64,000 nt of DNA from Gordius sp. MW1 (taxonomy: Eukaryota; Nematomorpha; Gordioida; Gordea; Gordiidae). The stretch's first letter is position 1. Every line of letters starts with the position of its first letter. The stretch lies in NCBI GenBank assembly GCA_964036665.1, contig OZ038532.1:8928001-8992000 (forward strand), read 5' to 3'. Made by a program: the position numbers and the translations under genes. The notes below the pieces were generated by a model. The model had not been told where the DNA came from and did no database searches. It saw only the letters and a program-made list of their open reading frames with translations. This document shows, piece after piece, positions 1-9,643 of the stretch.

Positions 1-363
1 TAAAACACCCTTATAGCTCCTTTTGGATTAAAATGATTAATTTTGCTAGATACAAGCTTAGCAGTATGTTTCAATGATGATGCAAAAGCGGGTTTTGTCT
101 GGGAAGGGCATAAGAGTGTACAGGGGTCAAAAGTAACGATGGAGTCTTTTATTTGTTTTGAAAGGTTCAAGTCTTCGGGCGGCCTGATAAAGAGAATGTG
201 GTATGAGAATTTAAGGATTTTGTCCCAATTAGCAAGGTTCTTAGGATCATTAGTTATGGACGTTATCAGATTTATAATAAATTGTTGGAGGGCCAGTCTT
301 GCCCCTCTAGGAATTCTAGATAACGTGATAGGAAAGGAGACAGTAAGGAAGGAATTACTCCAT
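1..363 (-). pseudogene. Non-LTR retrotransposon RT-protein fragment (N-terminal part)
   Basis: Read on the minus strand, about 120 codons are open and clearly related to the N-terminal part of the non-LTR element at 41.5-44.4 kb. Shared features are a W-S pair, the block ISRIPRGAR.SLQQF (here LSRIPRGARLALQQF), then DP.N...W.K..KFS.HIL and N..GA. This part lies upstream of the polymerase motifs; its role is unknown to me. The fragment is cut by the window edge on one side and by gypsy sequence on the other (about 363/364). It is a truncated relic of a different copy, since it differs from the 44-kb copy at about half of its residues. Confidence is high for the family link and low for any function. 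Confidence 0.75.
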
Positions 364-760
364 GCTTGATACCCACGTGGCCCCTATGTAATCTTTGGAG
401 TACCGCTCCTCGTAACTTAGCCGGAATTAATATTCGTCGTTATTTGTAAAATATTATGCTTTTGGCTTTGTGTAACTTTGGCAGGTTTTTTTCGTAGGAG
501 CGTTTTAGCCCATACGTGACCATTGTGTTTTGTTTACCTCTAATCCACTCTTTTAATTGTCGCAGCCCCGGGTCGTCCAAGGTGTGTTGTCTTACTACGT
601 ATGATATAAAGGATTCGTCGAGTCATCTGGTATTTCCTCGCTAACCTGATACGCGTTTTCGTTCGGTTTTCTAGACAAGAAATCTGCCGCGTTTTCGGAT
701 CCCTTGTTGTACACAAACTTGGTCGTGTAGCCTGATACCATGAGCTCCCACCTAGTTAGA
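364..760 (-). pseudogene. gypsy RNase H end and integrase zinc-binding region (outer element)
   Basis: Continues the RNase H domain: RLTRWELMVSGY, then K.VYNKGSENAADFLSR, the usual end of gypsy RNase H. A spacer follows, then RRILIPAKLRGAVLQRLH and GHVGIKH, which match the H2C2 zinc-binding motif that precedes the integrase core. The core itself is absent because a non-LTR fragment begins at about 363. There is a frameshift near 600 and a stop before the RRILIP block. Confidence 0.8.
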
Positions 761-764
761 CGTG
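760..764. repeat. Target-site duplication, left (ACGTG)
   Basis: ACGTG immediately before the 5' LTR matches 4848-4852 after the 3' LTR. Five bases is the normal gypsy duplication size. Confidence 0.92.
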
Positions 765-799
765 TGTGGTAATCGCCGTACGTCTATCTATTCAGTTAC

Positions 800-920
800 T
801 AATGCGCGCTACACGTCAATCACGTCAAGTCATGGACTGGTGCGCGTTACACGTCAAGTCATGTACTGGTGCGCGTTACACGTCAATCACGTCAGATCAT
901 TTACTGGTGCGCGTTATACG
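800..920 (+). promoter_or_regulatory. U3 tandem repeats with ACGTCA/TGACGT sites
   Basis: Three units of about 37 bp (CTGGTGCGCGTTACACGTCA then ATCACGTCAAGTCATGTA). Each has several ACGTCA or CACGTCA hexamers, the half-site of CREB/ATF-type bZIP factors. The same array is at about 4375-4508 in the 3' LTR. Position upstream of the TATA box suggests an enhancer; this is inference from motif and position. Confidence 0.55.
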
Positions 921-989
921 TCAATGGGGGAGTTATCAATATTGTTGTTTTGAAGTTGTGGTGTGTTGTGTTGGTGTGGAGAAACACGA

Positions 990-998
990 TATATAAAG
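990..998 (+). promoter_or_regulatory. TATA box of LTR promoter
   Basis: TATATAAAG, downstream of the repeat array and also found at 4574-4582 in the other LTR. Well placed for the LTR transcription start, but not tested. Confidence 0.6.
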
Positions 999-1264
999 AC
1001 TGAAGACAACACACTCAGATTCACTTATCACTTATCCATTTTGATCTCATTATATATAACTCTCTCCCACTCGTCAACGTACTTACACCCTCTCCTCATT
1101 TTTGCACCAATTTAAACATAGCCATTTTCGCATTTAATACTTCCATAACTTTTGTCATTTAATTGTAAATTATTTCGTGTAAACTTTCTGTTATCCTTGG
1201 AAATTATGTAAGCACTGATTACTTACAATTTAATAATCTATAAAAACATATTCGTATATTACAA

Positions 1265-2341
1265 TGGGCGACTCCTCTGGTTCCAGTTAAGAAAGTCGAC
1301 GGGTCTTTGCCGCTTTGTATTGATTTTAGGGTTACGCTTAATCCGTGGTTGGTGGAAATTAAGTACCCAATGCCGCGGGTGGAGGAAATTTTAGCGAACC
1401 TAAATAATGCATGTTTCTTTACAAAGCTGGATCTAAGGTCGGCATATTTACAAATTAAATTAGGTGCTCGTTCGGCGCGGTTAATGACAATAAATACTCC
1501 TTTGGGGTTGTTATCGTTTAATCGCTTGCCGTTTGGGTTGAGTATTTCTGCGGCGGTGTTCCAGAAAACTATGGCCTCCGTTTTTCAGGGTTTGGACGGT
1601 GTATTCTTTTACCTGGATGATGTGCTGATTGTTGGCACTACAATGCAAGAACACGATTCGCGTTTAGAGTCAGTTCTTAAGCGCATCCAGGAGAGGGGAT
1701 TACGTCTAACTATGAAAAAATGCATGATCGGAGTGACAGAAGTGACATTCTTAGGGCACGTTATTGCATGTGGGATACGCCCTCTGGGTAGTAATGTGGC
1801 TGCGATTTTAAAGATACGAGCCCCAACTAACAAGAAGGAGGTCTTGTCTTTCATGGGGTCTGTGAATTATTATCGCAAGTTTATACCGCATTGCTCGGAG
1901 GTAGCAGCTTTCGTGCATAGGTTAACTAAAGACAACGTGCGTTTTGTTTGGTCCGATAGAGAACAGGTAGCTTTCGAGAAGTTGAAAGACTTGTTGGGAA
2001 GCGACCCAGTTCTGGTGTGTTTTAATCGTAACCTTCCCATAGGGTTGGCGGTTGACGCATCGAAGAGTGGTACAGGTGGCATGCTCTTTCATGTTATTAA
2101 AGGAATAGAGCGGCCGATACTATTTTTTTCACGTAAATTGACCGCGGCAGAGCTTAATTATTCAGTAATAGAAAAAGAGGCTTTAGCTGTAGTGTTTGCG
2201 TTAAATAAATGTCGTGAATATCTTATTGGTCGTAAGTTTAAAATCTTTACTGACCATAAACCACTAGTTCCTCTTTTTGCGAAGTGTAATGGTAGTTTGT
2301 TGCTAAGCCCTAGGTTACGAAAATGGTTTGTTCTTAGGTAA
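1265..2341 (+). pseudogene. gypsy reverse transcriptase and RNase H (inner element)
   Basis: Open from 1265 (WATPLVPVKKVDGSLPLCID) without an upstream start, because the element is deleted between the LTR and this point. RT motifs follow: TKLDLRSAYLQ, NRLPFGLSISAAVFQ, FYLDDVLIVG (catalytic Y-L-D-D), TFLGHVI and the thumb GSVNYYRKFIP. RNase H follows: LAVDASKSG, LFFSRKLTAAELNYS, IEKEALAVVFAL and TDHKPLVPLF. The frame ends at 2341 after a one-base shift; the true continuation (FDVTLEYKKGA..YVPDTLSR) is in the next frame from 2328. The protein is missing its N-terminus, so this copy cannot be autonomous. Confidence 0.92.
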
Positions 2342-3526
2342 CTTTGACGTGACCTTGGAGTACAAAAAGGGCGCAACGAACTATGTTCCAGATACATTAT
2401 CGCGCTTAGGTGAGAGCGATGAAGCGGTACCTAAGGAGGAACTAGAGGGTGATAATTATTTGATTAATGTTGTAACTCAAGCTTTTCCGTCAGTGAACCT
2501 TAAGGAGGAGGTGGACAAGGACGAGGAGTTGCATGGGGTTACTAAATACTTGAATGGTCAGGCGACAATCGAGGAGGTCGCTAGGTGTTATCGTGGCGTG
2601 GTTAACGAACTCTATCTTGACAATGGGGTTGTACTACGTGGCGAACGCATAGTGATTCCACGGGCGTTGCGATCACAAGTGTTGGAATTATTGCATGCTG
2701 GACATAACGGCGCGTCTAAAATGAAAGCAATGGCGCGTAATTATGTTTGGTGGCCAAAATGGGCGCTGATATTGGCATGTATGGGCGTGAATGTACTGCG
2801 TGTAGTAAAAATGCGTGCATGCCCAAGCACGATAAACAAGCTAGGTGGCCGCGGGCTCGAAGCGTTTGGGACCGGGTACATCTAGACTTTTTCGACTTTG
2901 ATTCGAAACAATATCTTTTACTGGTGGACGCGGCTTCGAGTTGGGTTGAATTTCAACAGGTCACGAAGCTGTCTACCGGGGTGGTTATTTATTTTTCAAA
3001 GAATTTAATGGGCGCTTATGGTATCCCGAGGTATATAGTATCCGATAACGGTACTGCCTTTACTAGCGCCGAGTTTAAGGTGTTTTGCGGTAAATGGGGT
3101 ATACTGCATTTATTAACACCTCCATATCACCCAAGTTCTAACGGGTTGGCGGAGCGACATGTTGCGATCGTTAAGAAATGGTTGAAAAATGAGAAGGTAG
3201 AGAAGGACGGCATATGGATGTATAGATTATTACATAATGCGTCCGCTCGCTTTCCGTGTCGCGCCCCTTTTAGTAAAATATTTTTAAATAGATTACCGCG
3301 CGTGCCGATCGATGTGTGGGTGGACTCCGGTTTAACAACTAGCGAGTCCGCTCCCAGTCGGTACAAAGTTGGTAATTTAGTATGGGCTCGCGTGTATCGT
3401 GGAACCGAGCGGTGGTTGGAAGCTGTGGTGAAATCCCACGTGGGCTCAAAAGCCTACGAGGTTGATTTTACGGGCTCTAATACCCGCACGGTTAGACACG
3501 AGGAGCAATTACAATTGCGATGTTAA
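2328..3526 (+). pseudogene. gypsy integrase (inner element), frameshifted
   Basis: The first frame (2328-2885) carries the end of RNase H and the H2C2 zinc-binding region (VIPRALRSQVLELLHAGH). A frameshift near 2750 moves the reading to 2747-3526, where C..C residues complete the zinc motif (ECTACS). The DDE integrase core follows: LDFFDFDSKQYLLLVD with the first Asp, VSDNGTAFTSAEF with the second Asp, and SSNGLAERHV with the Glu. It ends at 3526 after an R.YKVGNLVW / GS..YEVDF region like the chromo-like C-terminal domain of gypsy integrases. The three catalytic acids are intact even though the frame is broken twice. Confidence 0.9.
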
Positions 3527-3576
3527 TGGGTTATCTTTGATATGCGACAATATGTATATTTATTATTGTGCATTAG

Positions 3577-4044
3577 ATGGACATTATCGCATCATGGTGC
3601 CGGTTCAGGGTGGAGGTGGAAGTGATTGATCCGCTTTACGCCCCGACGGACCTTTACGTATCGTTCGTGGTGGGCCGAGACGGTATCCCTCATATGGTGA
3701 GCTTCCACGAACGAAGATATTCCCAGGGCGGTGCCCCGCAGCCCGGGAGTAGAGAACGAGGTGGTAGAATCAGTCGAGGAGGACGCGCTGGGGGCAGCGG
3801 TACCTCGACTGCTGGGGTTCGGAGGGATCCCAGAGAAGTCCTTCCGCCGGTTCGCCCGGTCCGAGGGGGCACGGTGATTGCCCCGACGGCGGCGCGCGTA
3901 GGGCGACGCAGGGCTGCCCGAAGGTGGTGTAGTTTGTGCCTACGCCGAGGGCTGCCCGAAGGTGGTGTAGTTTGTGCCTACGGAGGGCCGCGTGTGGAGG
4001 CACAACAGAAACACCGCCGGGGGCGCCTAGTGTCTCGTCGATAG
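3577..4044 (+). CDS. GC-rich Arg/Gly-rich reading frame after integrase, unknown
   Basis: A 155-codon frame starting 50 bp after the integrase stop; its base composition is far more GC-rich than the rest of the window. The first 50 residues look like ordinary protein (VEVEVIDPLYAPTDLYVSF, then GIPHMVSFHERRYS). The rest is low-complexity Gly/Arg/Pro/Ala. The C-terminal part is caused by a 38-bp tandem duplication, and a second overlapping frame runs 3936-4223. It may be a displaced integrase tail or an extra element ORF. I do not recognise it. Confidence 0.35.
   Translation: MDIIASWCRFRVEVEVIDPLYAPTDLYVSFVVGRDGIPHMVSFHERRYSQGGAPQPGSRERGGRISRGGRAGGSGTSTAGVRRDPREVLPPVRPVRGGTVIAPTAARVGRRRAARRWCSLCLRRGLPEGGVVCAYGGPRVEAQQKHRRGRLVSRR
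3911..3986 (+). repeat. 38-bp tandem duplication
   Basis: GGGCTGCCCGAAGGTGGTGT and the 18 bases after it occur at 3911 and again at 3949, two copies in direct contact. They lie inside the GC-rich region of the inner LTR element. Confidence 0.9.
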
Positions 4045-4328
4045 GGTCTGTAAACGCCGGCGTGGGTGAGGCTGCTGTCAGTGTAGCAATGCACCTTGAC
4101 CCACCCGATGTCGTGAATACGGACGCGGTACTGGCGCCGATGGCGACGGTAACGCTGTTAGAATACGATCTAGCGGTTCGAGAATCAAAGCGAGGGGGTC
4201 AGCCAGACGGCAATAATGGGTAGCAAGTGCGGACCCAATGACGTCTATCGGGGAGGCCGTTCCCGTACCTTACGGCCCGCTACATTTTTTTTTGACTCCC
4301 CGCTCCCGTCCTCTTTGGGGTCTTTCTT

Positions 4329-4339
4329 AAAGGGGATGG
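4329..4339 (+). other. Polypurine tract
   Basis: AAAGGGGATGG directly abuts the 3' LTR at 4340, where plus-strand DNA synthesis of an LTR element is primed. It fits the expected position exactly. Confidence 0.8.
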
Positions 4340-4847
4340 TGTGGTAATCGCCGTACGTCTATCTATTCAGTTACTAATGCGCGTTACACGTCAATCACGT
4401 CAAGTCATGTACTGGTGCGCGTTACACGTCAATCACGTCAAGTCATGTACTGGTGCGCGTTACACGTCAATCACGTCAGATCATTTACTGGTGCGCGTTA
4501 TACGTCAATGGGGGAGTTATCAATATTGTTGCTTTGAAGTTGTGGTGTGTTGTGTTGGTGTGGAGAAACACGATATATAAAGACTGAAGACAACACACTC
4601 AGATTCACTTATCACTTATCCATTTTGATCTCATTATATATAACTCTCTCCCACTCGTCAACGTACTTACACCCTCTCCTCATTTTTGCACCAATTTAAA
4701 CGTAGCCATTTTCGCATTTAATACTTCCATAACTTTGGTCATTTAATTGCAAATTATTTCGTGTAAACTTTCTGTTATCCTTGGAAATTATGTAAGCACT
4801 GATTACTTACAATTTAATAATCTATTAAAACATAATGATATATTACA
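4340..4847 (+). repeat. 3' LTR of inner gypsy element
   Basis: 508 bp, TG...CA, the complete partner of the 5' LTR. The ACGTG duplication follows at 4848-4852. Confidence 0.93.
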
Positions 4848-4852
4848 ACGTG

Positions 4853-5400
4853 GTGACCATTGTTCCTTGCCCCTTTTGCTCTAATCGAATATATATACTA
4901 GGGGTCTATGATCCGTCATGATTGTAACGCTTCGTCCTTGTATATATTCATTGAACTTTTTTAGTTCATAAACCACCGCAAGGGCCTCTCGTTCGATCGT
5001 CGAATACCGGCTTTTGCTATCGTTTAACGCTCTTGAAGCATAGGCCACCACTCTCCAATTATCCCCTGGTGCTCGTTGCTGTAAGATGGCTCATTACCCC
5101 AGTACCAGAGGCGTCTACGACCAGGCCAGTCTCCCAATCTCCAATAAAGTGTGCCAGTACGGGGGCTTCAGTAAGCGCGGACTTGATGGCTTCGAATGTG
5201 TCTTGTTGTCTCCACCCCAGTGTTACAACACGTTTTTTTTCATGAGTTTCTGAATCGGGTGCACGATTTTGGCGTAGTCCTTAATAAACTTTGAAAAATA
5301 TGTTGTTAACCCCAGGAACGATTTTATTTCATTTTTGTTTGTTAAATTTTTCCACTGCTTGACCAGTTCGACTTTATTGTCGTTGATTGAATTCCCTTGT
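4853..5400 (-). pseudogene. gypsy RNase H domain, upstream half (outer element)
   Basis: The minus strand gives VVDASGTG followed by A.ASRALNDS..RYSTIE, REALAVVYELKKF and a TDH.PL triad region, the usual gypsy RNase H order. An in-frame stop follows the PL motif. The domain is cut at 4852/4853 by the inner LTR element and resumes at 760 with RLTRWELMVSGY. Frameshifts between 5100 and 5400 break the tether region. Confidence 0.85.
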
Positions 5401-6405
5401 TACTTATTACGTATCCCAAAAATGTTACTTCCTTCGCCCACAAGATGCTCTTGGAAATGTTTGGCACCCCATTTTTGTAACGTTTCTAGTACTTTGAGTA
5501 ACCGCTCCTTGTGGATTTCTGCCGTTTCCCCCGCGATTAGTATATCATCGATGTATACTGCTACCCCCTCCATGCCTCCTAATATCTGATCCATTGTTTT
5601 TTGGAAAATCGCCGCTGCGCAATTTAAGCCAAAAGGCATTCGGTTAACTTTGAATAGGCCCTCATGTGTGGAGATAGTCAATCGTTGGCTCGTTTCTGGA
5701 CCTAATTCGAGTTGTAAGTACGCTTTCGTTAGGTCCAGCTTAGTAAAACAACACGCGTTATCGAGTTTATTTAACAAATCGTCAATTTTGGGTAAGGGGT
5801 ACAACAATCCTTGAGCGTATTTGTTTATAGTAAACCGGTAATCAATACATAATCGAAGAGTCCCATTGCTTTTTTTCAAGGGTAACACTGGACTGGCCTA
5901 TCTTGAGAAATCGATCGGTTCTATCACCCCGTCTCTGACCCATTTGTCCAGCTTCTTCTACTTCTTTCATCCACGTCATCGGCACCCTTCGTGCGGGAAT
6001 AAATACGGGATCTATGCCCTCTTTTAACGGTACTTTCACCGTTATTCCCTTGACTGCTTTTGAAAATTCGTTTAGCTGGCCCTCCCATTGCTTCATCACG
6101 TGCCGGATCGCGGACTTGGAATCCTTTGGTCTTTCTACGTAATTTACCGCGAACCGTTCCGCCGCAGCTCTGAAGTTCCAACAAATTCGTCGCCAAATTT
6201 CGGGCTCAAATTCTTGGATCCAATAGATCCCACACAACGGCGGCCCAGCTACGTCTGCTATCAATACCGACAGCTGTTTTTTCGTGTCCCCCATTCGGAC
6301 ATCAGCTTGCACCTTGGCTACGATCTTTATTTCATCGTGGCCGTACGCGTACACCGTCGGGACGGGCTCTTTGTTGCGTGGGATCTCCTTCGCCCATCTT
6401 CGCGC
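5400..6405 (-). pseudogene. gypsy protease C-terminal part and reverse transcriptase (outer element)
   Basis: Two overlapping minus-strand frames (6354-5842 and 5888-5400). The first carries the end of the protease and the linker to the polymerase. The second carries reverse transcriptase motifs in the usual gypsy order: LRLCIDYR, FTKLDLTKAYLQ, NRMPFGL..A.A.FQ and the catalytic YIDDIL at about 5535-5555. A frameshift joins the two near 5860, just before the LRLCIDYR motif, and stops follow after 5400, where homology continues (EVTFLG). It is a polymerase-connection fragment of a dead element. Confidence 0.85.
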
Positions 6406-6409
6406 CGGT

Positions 6410-6662
6410 ATTATCGATACCGTGGCGCCGGTATCGAAGATGCATAGGAAAATTCGTTATTAATATATATATCTACAGTTAACACATCTAAAGCATGTTT
6501 TAACCTGGGAATTCGGACCGGCCCAGGCCACGCTTCTCGTCCCGCCACTACGCTCCGCGCCTCTTCGGACCCGTCTTGTAAAGTGTTTAGCCCCCCGTTT
6601 ATCGTCTCGGCCGTTAAAGCCAGCTCGCGTAGGCGGTCCCATTTGATATCATTTTCTGCCAA
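6410..6662 (-). pseudogene. gypsy gag end and aspartic protease start (outer element)
   Basis: The minus strand reads IFDTGATVSIIPARRW at about 6390-6440, with the retroviral-type aspartic protease active site D-T-G-A at 6424-6435. Upstream, a separate frame gives about 80 residues of acidic, helical sequence (from 6662), probably the gag/protease linker, and a frameshift near 6440 separates the two. In gypsy elements this protease cleaves the Gag-Pol polyprotein. The piece is incomplete because gag proper is missing at the junction with the LINE at about 6690. Confidence 0.75.
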
Positions 6663-6689
6663 CAGACAAGCGTTTTCCCATCACTAATA

Positions 6690-6830
6690 GTGGGTATACG
6701 TTTAGGGTTTAAAGCAAGAGCTCGCAGGTTCAATCCCGCCTCTGGCACTTATTTGAAAGATTAAAAATATCTCACATCGTCAACACGGGTGTCAGGCCTG
6801 GATAGCCGAGCACCCCTGATCCAAGCTCTA
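6690..6830 (+). repeat. tRNA-like 5' head of the RTE-like LINE
   Basis: GGTTCAATCCCGCC at about 6730 resembles a tRNA T-arm and pol III B box; the block TGTCAGGCCTGGATAGCCGA follows. A diverged copy of the whole head is found at 26866-27010. No clear A box or cloverleaf can be drawn, so this is tRNA-like rather than a tRNA gene. Confidence 0.5.
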
Positions 6831-7483
6831 TGAAAGTTTGTTATAATGAAAGCGCTAGGGCGTCCTCCGTAAACGACACGCATAATAGCGTCCGTATCAT
6901 GTGAAAATAAACTAGTGTGCTAAAGACGAGATTGAGAGTGGGTTCGCTAAATGTCGGTATGAAGACTGCAAAATGCCGAGAGTTGCCACCCTCATCAAGC
7001 GATGGGTTGATATAGCGTGTAAACAGAAACGATGGAAAGGCGCAAAAGCAAGGATGATAGGTGAAGGTTACAAACTTTACTTCAATGGTTTGGAAACGCA
7101 TAAAAATGGCTATTTGTCTCACTGCAAGACAAAGTCATTGAGGTAGGAAAAGTGGACGAATCATAATGTTAAAACTTTGCATAGAGGGTCAAATGATTAA
7201 TGCAGTGTCTGGTTATGCTCCGCAAACAGGATGCACAGATGAAGAAAAGGATGACTTTCGGGAAGAATTAGGCAAAACGCTGTATGCGATATTAAGGTTT
7301 AACCAGGTGAGGCTATTACAGCCCGGCAAAGACTTGTTGTGATGGACTATGTCATTTTCAAGGCCAAGGCGAAAACATAAAAGCCGAAGAGATTAAATGG
7401 GGAAATTAAATAGTTCCGGCTACCAAATTTGAAAGATGTTTACGATGATCATATGATCAGCAGAATGCTAACGATATGTGGAA

Positions 7484-8532
7484 TAGAGCCCTGCACGGCT
7501 GACCCAAAACCCGAAACCGAACCCGTCCTCGGGTCGGGTTGGGTTGAGTCGGGTTCGGGTTGAAAATTTTAAAATGCTTTCGGGTCGGGCTCGGGTTGAA
7601 AAATTTTAAACTTGGGTCGGGTTTAAGATTATAAATCTTATATTGCATAATAGATATATCTTTTAAATTAATGCCATTATATATAATATTTTATAATTGA
7701 TAAATGTATCAAAAATTATCTTATACATTCATTTGAATTAATTTCTTTTAAGTTATATCTGAATTTTGGATTTGCGCAATTTTAAAATCAGAAAGGTAAA
7801 ATATCTTGATTGATGCTATAAATTATGAAAACATATAATTGATATCACAAAACTTTTTAACGATTCTGAACTCCTATTTTTTATCTTTTTTAATTATTAA
7901 TGTCGCAATTTGTCCTACCCTAACATATACACTAGAATAAAATAAAATTATCATGGTTATTTATTAAACGAATGATTAAAAAACATTATTTTACAAACAT
8001 TATTTATAAATTAGAGTTTTTGAAAAAATGTAAAATTTTCTCCTTTCGTTTCCCCCAAAATTGCCACAATCATTATTAGTCTTCAAAATTACTTGATAAC
8101 ACAGACAGAGTCATTTTATTTTAGCAAATTTAAAAATATCTGCATTTTATATGTGAAATTAATAAATAAATTGCGGATCTGTTAATATTTTAAAGAAGAT
8201 AATAATGACCCCATTTTGGGGTGCCGCAATTAACTTAAAAGTATAGTAATTACATGTAACATTTTGATCTCATTTTTTGGGAGATAATATTTTGTTGCCT
8301 TTTAAAACCATTAAAATTAATTTTACATTAATAACCTTTTTTTACATTCGGGTCGGGTTCGGTCTAAAACGCTTTTGGGTCGGGTCGTGTTGAAAAACTT
8401 AAGATGCTTTCGGGTCGGGTACGGGTTAAAAAATTTAAAGCGACTTCGGGTCGGATCGGGTTTGGGTTGAAAAAATTCAATTGTTTTTGGGTCGGGTCGC
8501 AGGTTGAAAAAAAGTGACTTCACAGGGCTCTA
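7484..8532 (+). mobile_element. hAT-type non-autonomous element with GGGTCGGG arrays
   Basis: Terminal inverted repeats TAGAGCCCTG (7484) and CAGGGCTCTA (to 8532), flanked by GTGGAA on both sides (7478-7483, 8533-8538). It interrupts the LINE. TIRs of the form TAGAG and short flanking repeats fit hAT; an 8-bp duplication would be expected but only 6 bp match. Both ends carry CGGGTCGGGTT-type repeats about every 35 bp in the same orientation. There is no transposase. Related ends occur at 26100-26203 and 63462-63568. Confidence 0.75.
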
Positions 8533-9011
8533 GTGGAATAACATTGCTAACAGGGTACAATCGGTAGCAAAATGTGTTCTAGGAGATGGTAAACAAGGTA
8601 TTCAAAAAAATAAGGAGACATGATGGTGGAACGAAGACGAGCAACGCCTAGTCAAGTTACAAAAAAAGCTTTACAAATTATGGCCAGGCAACAGAAATGA
8701 AGAAAAAAGATTTTGCATCTGTGAAAGCTAAAAATGAGGCAAAACGATGTGTGGTACAGATCAAATGTCTACGAGAATTTGAACGCCGAGTTAACTTTTA
8801 AAGAAGGGGAAAGAATGATCTAAAAAATTGCAAAGACCAGGGCATGGAACTCAAAGGATGTAGTAAACGTAAAAACCAAAAAGAACAAGGAAGGCAAAAT
8901 CGTTGGCAAGAATAAAGAATTATTAAACAATGAAAATGGGTTTTCGGACTACTGCAAAAGCAAGATGAGTATGACCGAGAGTTAGAAGTGACAGATAAAG
9001 AGGTTGATTAG

Positions 9012-9643
9012 GTGCTTAAAAAGATTACCATGGGTAGAGCGGTGGGACCTGACAATATACCTATAGAAGGTTTCAAAACATTAGGGCCCTTAGGTGTACA
9101 TCTACTTGCAAAGCTGTTTAACAAAATACTTGCAAGTGGTCTGATGCCGCGAGATGTACCAGAGTGCAATAACTATTGGGGTATAAAGTTAACAAGTCAC
9201 GTAATGAAGGTGTGGGAAAAGGTTATAGAAGTTAGACTTTGACAAATAATCTCGATAGATGAAAGAAAAATTGGATGCATGCCTGGAAAGTCGATGCAAT
9301 ACATGGTCTCAGGCGTTGGAACTATATAAAGAAAAACAAAAAGATCTTCAAATGTGTTTCATCGATTTTGAAAAAGCTTTCGATAAAGTGCCAAAGCAGT
9401 TGATATGGGAAACCCTGAGTTCCAATGGTCTACCTGATGCTTATATATATAATGTTAATAAAACGCATAAACCAAAGTACGGACATCCAGTGGTACATCG
9501 AAGGGATTCAATCTAATAGTCGGTGTGCATTAAGGATCGGCATAAGTCCATTGCTCTTTATAGCAATAATGGATTCGACAATGAAGGACCTGAAACGCGA
9601 ATCACCTTGGGCAATGCTCTTTGCGGATGCTATAGTTCTGTGA
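9012..9643 (+). pseudogene. RTE-like reverse transcriptase core (copy 1)
   Basis: Three overlapping frames: 9012-9242 (palm start), 9259-9516 (KQKDLQMCFIDFEKAFDKVP) and 9425-9643 (LRIGISPLLFIAIMD, then the catalytic region MLFADA). In RTE elements the last motif is F-A-D-D, and here the second Asp is replaced by Ala. Two frameshifts and the FADA change make it inactive. Confidence 0.8.

Larger units (their letters stand above)
765..1263 (+). repeat. 5' LTR of inner gypsy element
   Basis: Bounded by TG and CA, 499 bp, nearly identical to 4340-4847. It lacks a 9-bp AATCACGTC block present in one unit of the 3' LTR array. It contains ACGTCA-rich tandem units and a TATATAAAG box, so it holds its own promoter signals. 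Confidence 0.93.
765..4847 (+). mobile_element. Inner Ty3/gypsy LTR retrotransposon with 5' internal deletion
   Basis: Two direct LTRs (765-1263 and 4340-4847) begin TGTGG and end TTACA. They are flanked by a perfect 5-bp duplication ACGTG (760-764, 4848-4852) and preceded on the 3' side by a purine tract (4329-4339). The LTRs differ at roughly ten positions plus one 9-bp indel, so the insertion is fairly young. Between the LTRs only reverse transcriptase, RNase H and integrase remain, followed by about 800 bp of GC-rich sequence. Primer-binding site, gag, protease and the start of the polymerase are missing: the 5' LTR runs directly into mid-RT at 1265. It lies in the RNase H region of the older minus-strand gypsy element. 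Confidence 0.93.
364..6690 (-). mobile_element. Ty3/gypsy LTR retrotransposon relic (outer element), split by insertion
   Basis: Two blocks, 4853-6690 and 364-760, read in order on the minus strand as protease, reverse transcriptase, RNase H and the integrase zinc-binding region. They are separated only by the plus-strand LTR element at 765-4847 and its ACGTG target duplication. The frame of the RNase H region continues across the insertion once that element is ignored. The relic has no LTRs: the 5' side stops before gag near 6690, where LINE 5' sequence begins, and the 3' side stops in the H2C2 zinc-binding motif at about 364. Several frameshifts and stops show it is dead. It predates the inner insertion. 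Confidence 0.85.

Noticed and set aside
43..369. 108-codon plus-strand frame at the window start
   Set aside because: The opposite strand carries the recognisable non-LTR protein, so this is its shadow.
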